From: Nitrospira defluvii
Lineage (GTDB): Bacteria > Nitrospirota > Nitrospiria > Nitrospirales > Nitrospiraceae
Length of the DNA stretch: 8,466 nt
Reading direction: 5' to 3'
NCBI GenBank assembly: GCA_016199015.1
Contig: JACQHN010000194.1
Span: forward strand, 1 to 8,466
A program made the position numbers and the translations under genes. Positions 7,099 to 8,466 of this stretch are shown piece after piece. How positions within the stretch are numbered: position 1 is the stretch's first letter; the number at the start of each line of letters is the position of its first letter. The notes beneath the pieces were generated by a model. It saw only the letters and a list, made by a program, of their open reading frames with translations. It was not told where the DNA came from and made no database searches.

Positions 7099-7743
7099 CT
7101 AGTCTGCATAAACACCAGGGTAAAGCTTTTTGATGCAGGGGGTGCAGAGCCCGTGACTGAATTCGGCTTCCGAATATTGTTGGAGATATTCTTCCAATTG
7201 TTGCCAGAAGCCTTGATCGTTTCGAATCTTCTTGCAGGAGGCGCAAATCGGCACGAGGCCTTTGAGAACTTTCACTTCGCGCAAGGCCTGTTGCAGCTCT
7301 TCGTTGCTGCGCCGCAGTTCCCGTTCACGAGCTTTGCGGCAATCCATTTCCTTTTTCAGCATGAGTGCGGAGTTCACCCGGGCCAGGATCTCCACGCTGT
7401 TGACCGGTTTGGTGATGAAGTCCATGGCGCCGGCCGAAAAAGCTGCTTGTAGGTTATCGAGATCCGTCTTTGCGGTGACGACGATGACGGGAATATCCCG
7501 CAGGAGGTCCAGGCTCTTGATGTGGCGCGTGGCGGCGACACCGTCTGTGCCAGGCATGAGAAAGTCCATGAGAATGAGGTCGATGGAATGTGGAACATCT
7601 GACGGGGGGTGCGTGACGCCGAGCGCGTCGTACGCAGCGGGGGCCGAATCCGCGACGAGAAGCTCATGATAACCGGCTTTATTCAGAATCGTGCGGAGCA
7701 ACAATTGTTGCTCCGGCGAATCGTCCACGATTAAAATACTCAT
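7099..7743 (-). CDS. REC response regulator with C-terminal four-cysteine module
   Basis: The protein has 214 residues. The receiver (about 2-125) has Asp7/Asp8, phosphoacceptor Asp60 in LILMDFLMP, Thr90 and Lys112. A coiled coil (about 130-160) leads to a compact end module of about 50 residues with PICASCKKIRNDQGFW (165-180) and FSHGLCTPCIKKLYPG (195-210). Cys167, Cys170, Cys200 and Cys203 form two CxxC pairs 29 residues apart, with His197 near the second, as in a small zinc-binding fold. Similar CxxCKKIR...CxxC tails occur on other bacterial signalling proteins, as far as I know without a settled function. There is no DNA-binding helix-turn-helix, so the output is probably protein-protein or metal/redox-linked. 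GAGG lies 8 bases before the ATG. It heads the signalling cassette, 162 bases after yqeY. A phosphate sink or adaptor for the relay is a reasonable inference. Confidence 0.88.
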   Translation of the reverse strand: MSILIVDDSPEQQLLLRTILNKAGYHELLVADSAPAAYDALGVTHPPSDVPHSIDLILMDFLMPGTDGVAATRHIKSLDLLRDIPVIVVTAKTDLDNLQAAFSAGAMDFITKPVNSVEILARVNSALMLKKEMDCRKARERELRRSNEELQQALREVKVLKGLVPICASCKKIRNDQGFWQQLEEYLQQYSEAEFSHGLCTPCIKKLYPGVYAD

Positions 7744-7775
7744 GTAGCGACCTCATCCGATTGTTGGCCTGTAAG

Positions 7776-7789
7776 ATGTCGAGCGACAT
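7776..7789. repeat. Inverted repeat ATGTCG-AG-CGACAT before the signalling cassette
   Basis: Six-base perfect arms around AG lie 33 bases upstream of the first response-regulator ATG; a third copy of the half-site CGACAT is at 7828-7833, 44 bases from the matching arm. A minus-strand TTGACT (7810-7815) sits just upstream but has no good -10 partner at 17 bases. It may be an operator over a regulated promoter for the cassette; this rests on symmetry and position only. The rest of 7744-7905 shows no terminator for yqeY. Confidence 0.35.
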
Positions 7790-7905
7790 GCCGATGGGAG
7801 AGGCTGGACAGTCAACATCATGCAGTCCGACATCTGCCTCGTGCAGCCCGGCAAGATCCGTATCGGCAGAATCGCTGGATAGGTTGAGTCTAGCAGCCGG
7901 AGGAG

Positions 7906-8355
7906 TTATCGCTGGAGCGCCGCTTTCACCAAATCGCTGACGAGTTTGCCGTCGGCGGATTGGCCGGCCAGGCGGGCCATCACGGCTTTCATCACGTGGC
8001 CCATGTCCTTGAGGGACGACGCGCCTGACTCCTTGACTGCGGTCTCGACGATCTGGGCCACCTCGTCGGAGGAGAGCGCGGTCGGGAGATACCCCTCGAT
8101 GATGATGATCTCCTGCCGTTCCTTCGTGGCCAGGTCTTGCCGGTTGCCTTTCTCGAACTGCTCGGCCGCTTCTTTTCGCTGCTTGATCAACGTGGTCATA
8201 ATTCGGCTCATCCCGGCATCGTCCAGGTCTTGTTTTAGCTCGACTTCCTTGTACTGCACAGCGGCCTTAATCATGCGGATGACGTCCATGCGTAGTTGAT
8301 CTCTGGACTTCATCGCCGATTTCAAATCCTCGCTCAACCGATCATGCAGTGACAT
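7906..8355 (-). CDS. yqeY: GatB/YqeY domain protein
   Basis: The protein has 149 residues, the normal length for the stand-alone YqeY family. Recognisable features are the N-terminal LxxDLKxAMKxRD helix, the stretch KQRKEAAEQFEKGNRQDLA (58-76), the ERQEIIIIEGYLP segment and the C-terminal part with GHVMKAVMARLAGQSADGK and VSDLVKAAL. The family resembles the C-terminal tRNA-interacting region of the amidotransferase subunit GatB, but the cellular role of the free protein is not established. It is soluble, with no signal peptide. AGGA lies 6 bases before the ATG and a promoter 36 bases upstream. In many bacteria yqeY sits with rpsU, dnaG and rpoD; here the next gene downstream is a response regulator, and what lies upstream is outside the window. 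It is probably a housekeeping gene next to, rather than part of, the signalling cassette, although no terminator separates them. Confidence 0.93.
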   Translation of the reverse strand: MSLHDRLSEDLKSAMKSRDQLRMDVIRMIKAAVQYKEVELKQDLDDAGMSRIMTTLIKQRKEAAEQFEKGNRQDLATKERQEIIIIEGYLPTALSSDEVAQIVETAVKESGASSLKDMGHVMKAVMARLAGQSADGKLVSDLVKAALQR

Positions 8356-8391
8356 GGAATTCCTTTCAGGTGGAGACGGGTGCTGTCACGC

Positions 8392-8420
8392 AGAATAACT
8401 TCTTTACCTGAGGCAGTCAA
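8392..8420 (-). promoter_or_regulatory. Sigma70-type promoter for yqeY
   Basis: On the minus strand TTGACT (8415-8420) is followed after exactly 17 bases by TATTCT (8392-8397). These match the -35 and -10 consensus at 5 of 6 and 4 of 6 positions with ideal spacing, and the -10 ends 36 bases before the yqeY ATG. No TG extension precedes the -10. The remaining bases to the window edge (8421-8466) show no gene. Confidence 0.6.
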
Positions 8421-8466
8421 CGTGTGAGAAGCTGCAGCGTGTGTGCGGTGAGGAGGAAGGCCGGCG

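Noticed and set aside
7092..7102. Short palindrome CTAGC-A-GCTAG overlapping the stop of the four-cysteine response regulator
   Set aside because: Five-base arms with a one-base centre cannot form an RNA hairpin loop and no T-run follows; most likely chance.

Overview
All six protein genes in this 8.5 kb window lie on the minus strand. It looks like a Gram-negative bacterial chromosome of fairly high GC. The evidence is a lipoprotein signal with a lipobox, an exported c-type cytochrome and a multistep phosphorelay. The mix of an exported dihaem protein with REC, GGDEF and hybrid-kinase genes would fit a Nitrospirota-like or similar environmental bacterium, but no marker gene here fixes the taxonomy and that placement is a low-confidence inference. 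I saw no tRNA, rRNA, CRISPR array or intact mobile element.

In transcription order, from right to left, the first gene is yqeY (7906-8355), behind a good sigma70-type promoter (8392-8420). A 162-base gap with small inverted repeats follows. Next comes a four-gene signalling cassette. It holds a REC protein with a C-terminal four-cysteine module (7099-7743), a REC-GGDEF diguanylate cyclase (6049-7053), a soluble hybrid histidine kinase with two receiver domains (4191-5960), and a free-standing HPt protein (3865-4194) that overlaps the kinase gene by 4 bases. These supply every step of a His-Asp-His-Asp relay. The likely flow is kinase His81, then a kinase receiver, then HPt His56, then Asp59 or Asp60 of the two response regulators, with cyclic di-GMP as one output. 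The two response regulators have closely similar receivers with different C-terminal modules, which suggests duplication followed by an effector swap.

A gene-free stretch of about 510 bases (3354-3864) separates this cassette from the next operon. It is rich in dyad symmetry and contains an exact tandem duplication of a 20-base unit whose core is itself palindromic. It may hold the control region of the downstream genes.

The left third is a two-gene module. It encodes a large exported dihaem cytochrome c (903-3338), which resembles the RoxA/dihaem peroxidase type but has an unusual number of extra cysteines. After 35 bases follows a lipoprotein of unrecognised family (1-867), which is cut by the window edge. 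No sequence feature directly links the redox module to the signalling cassette beyond adjacency and shared strand.
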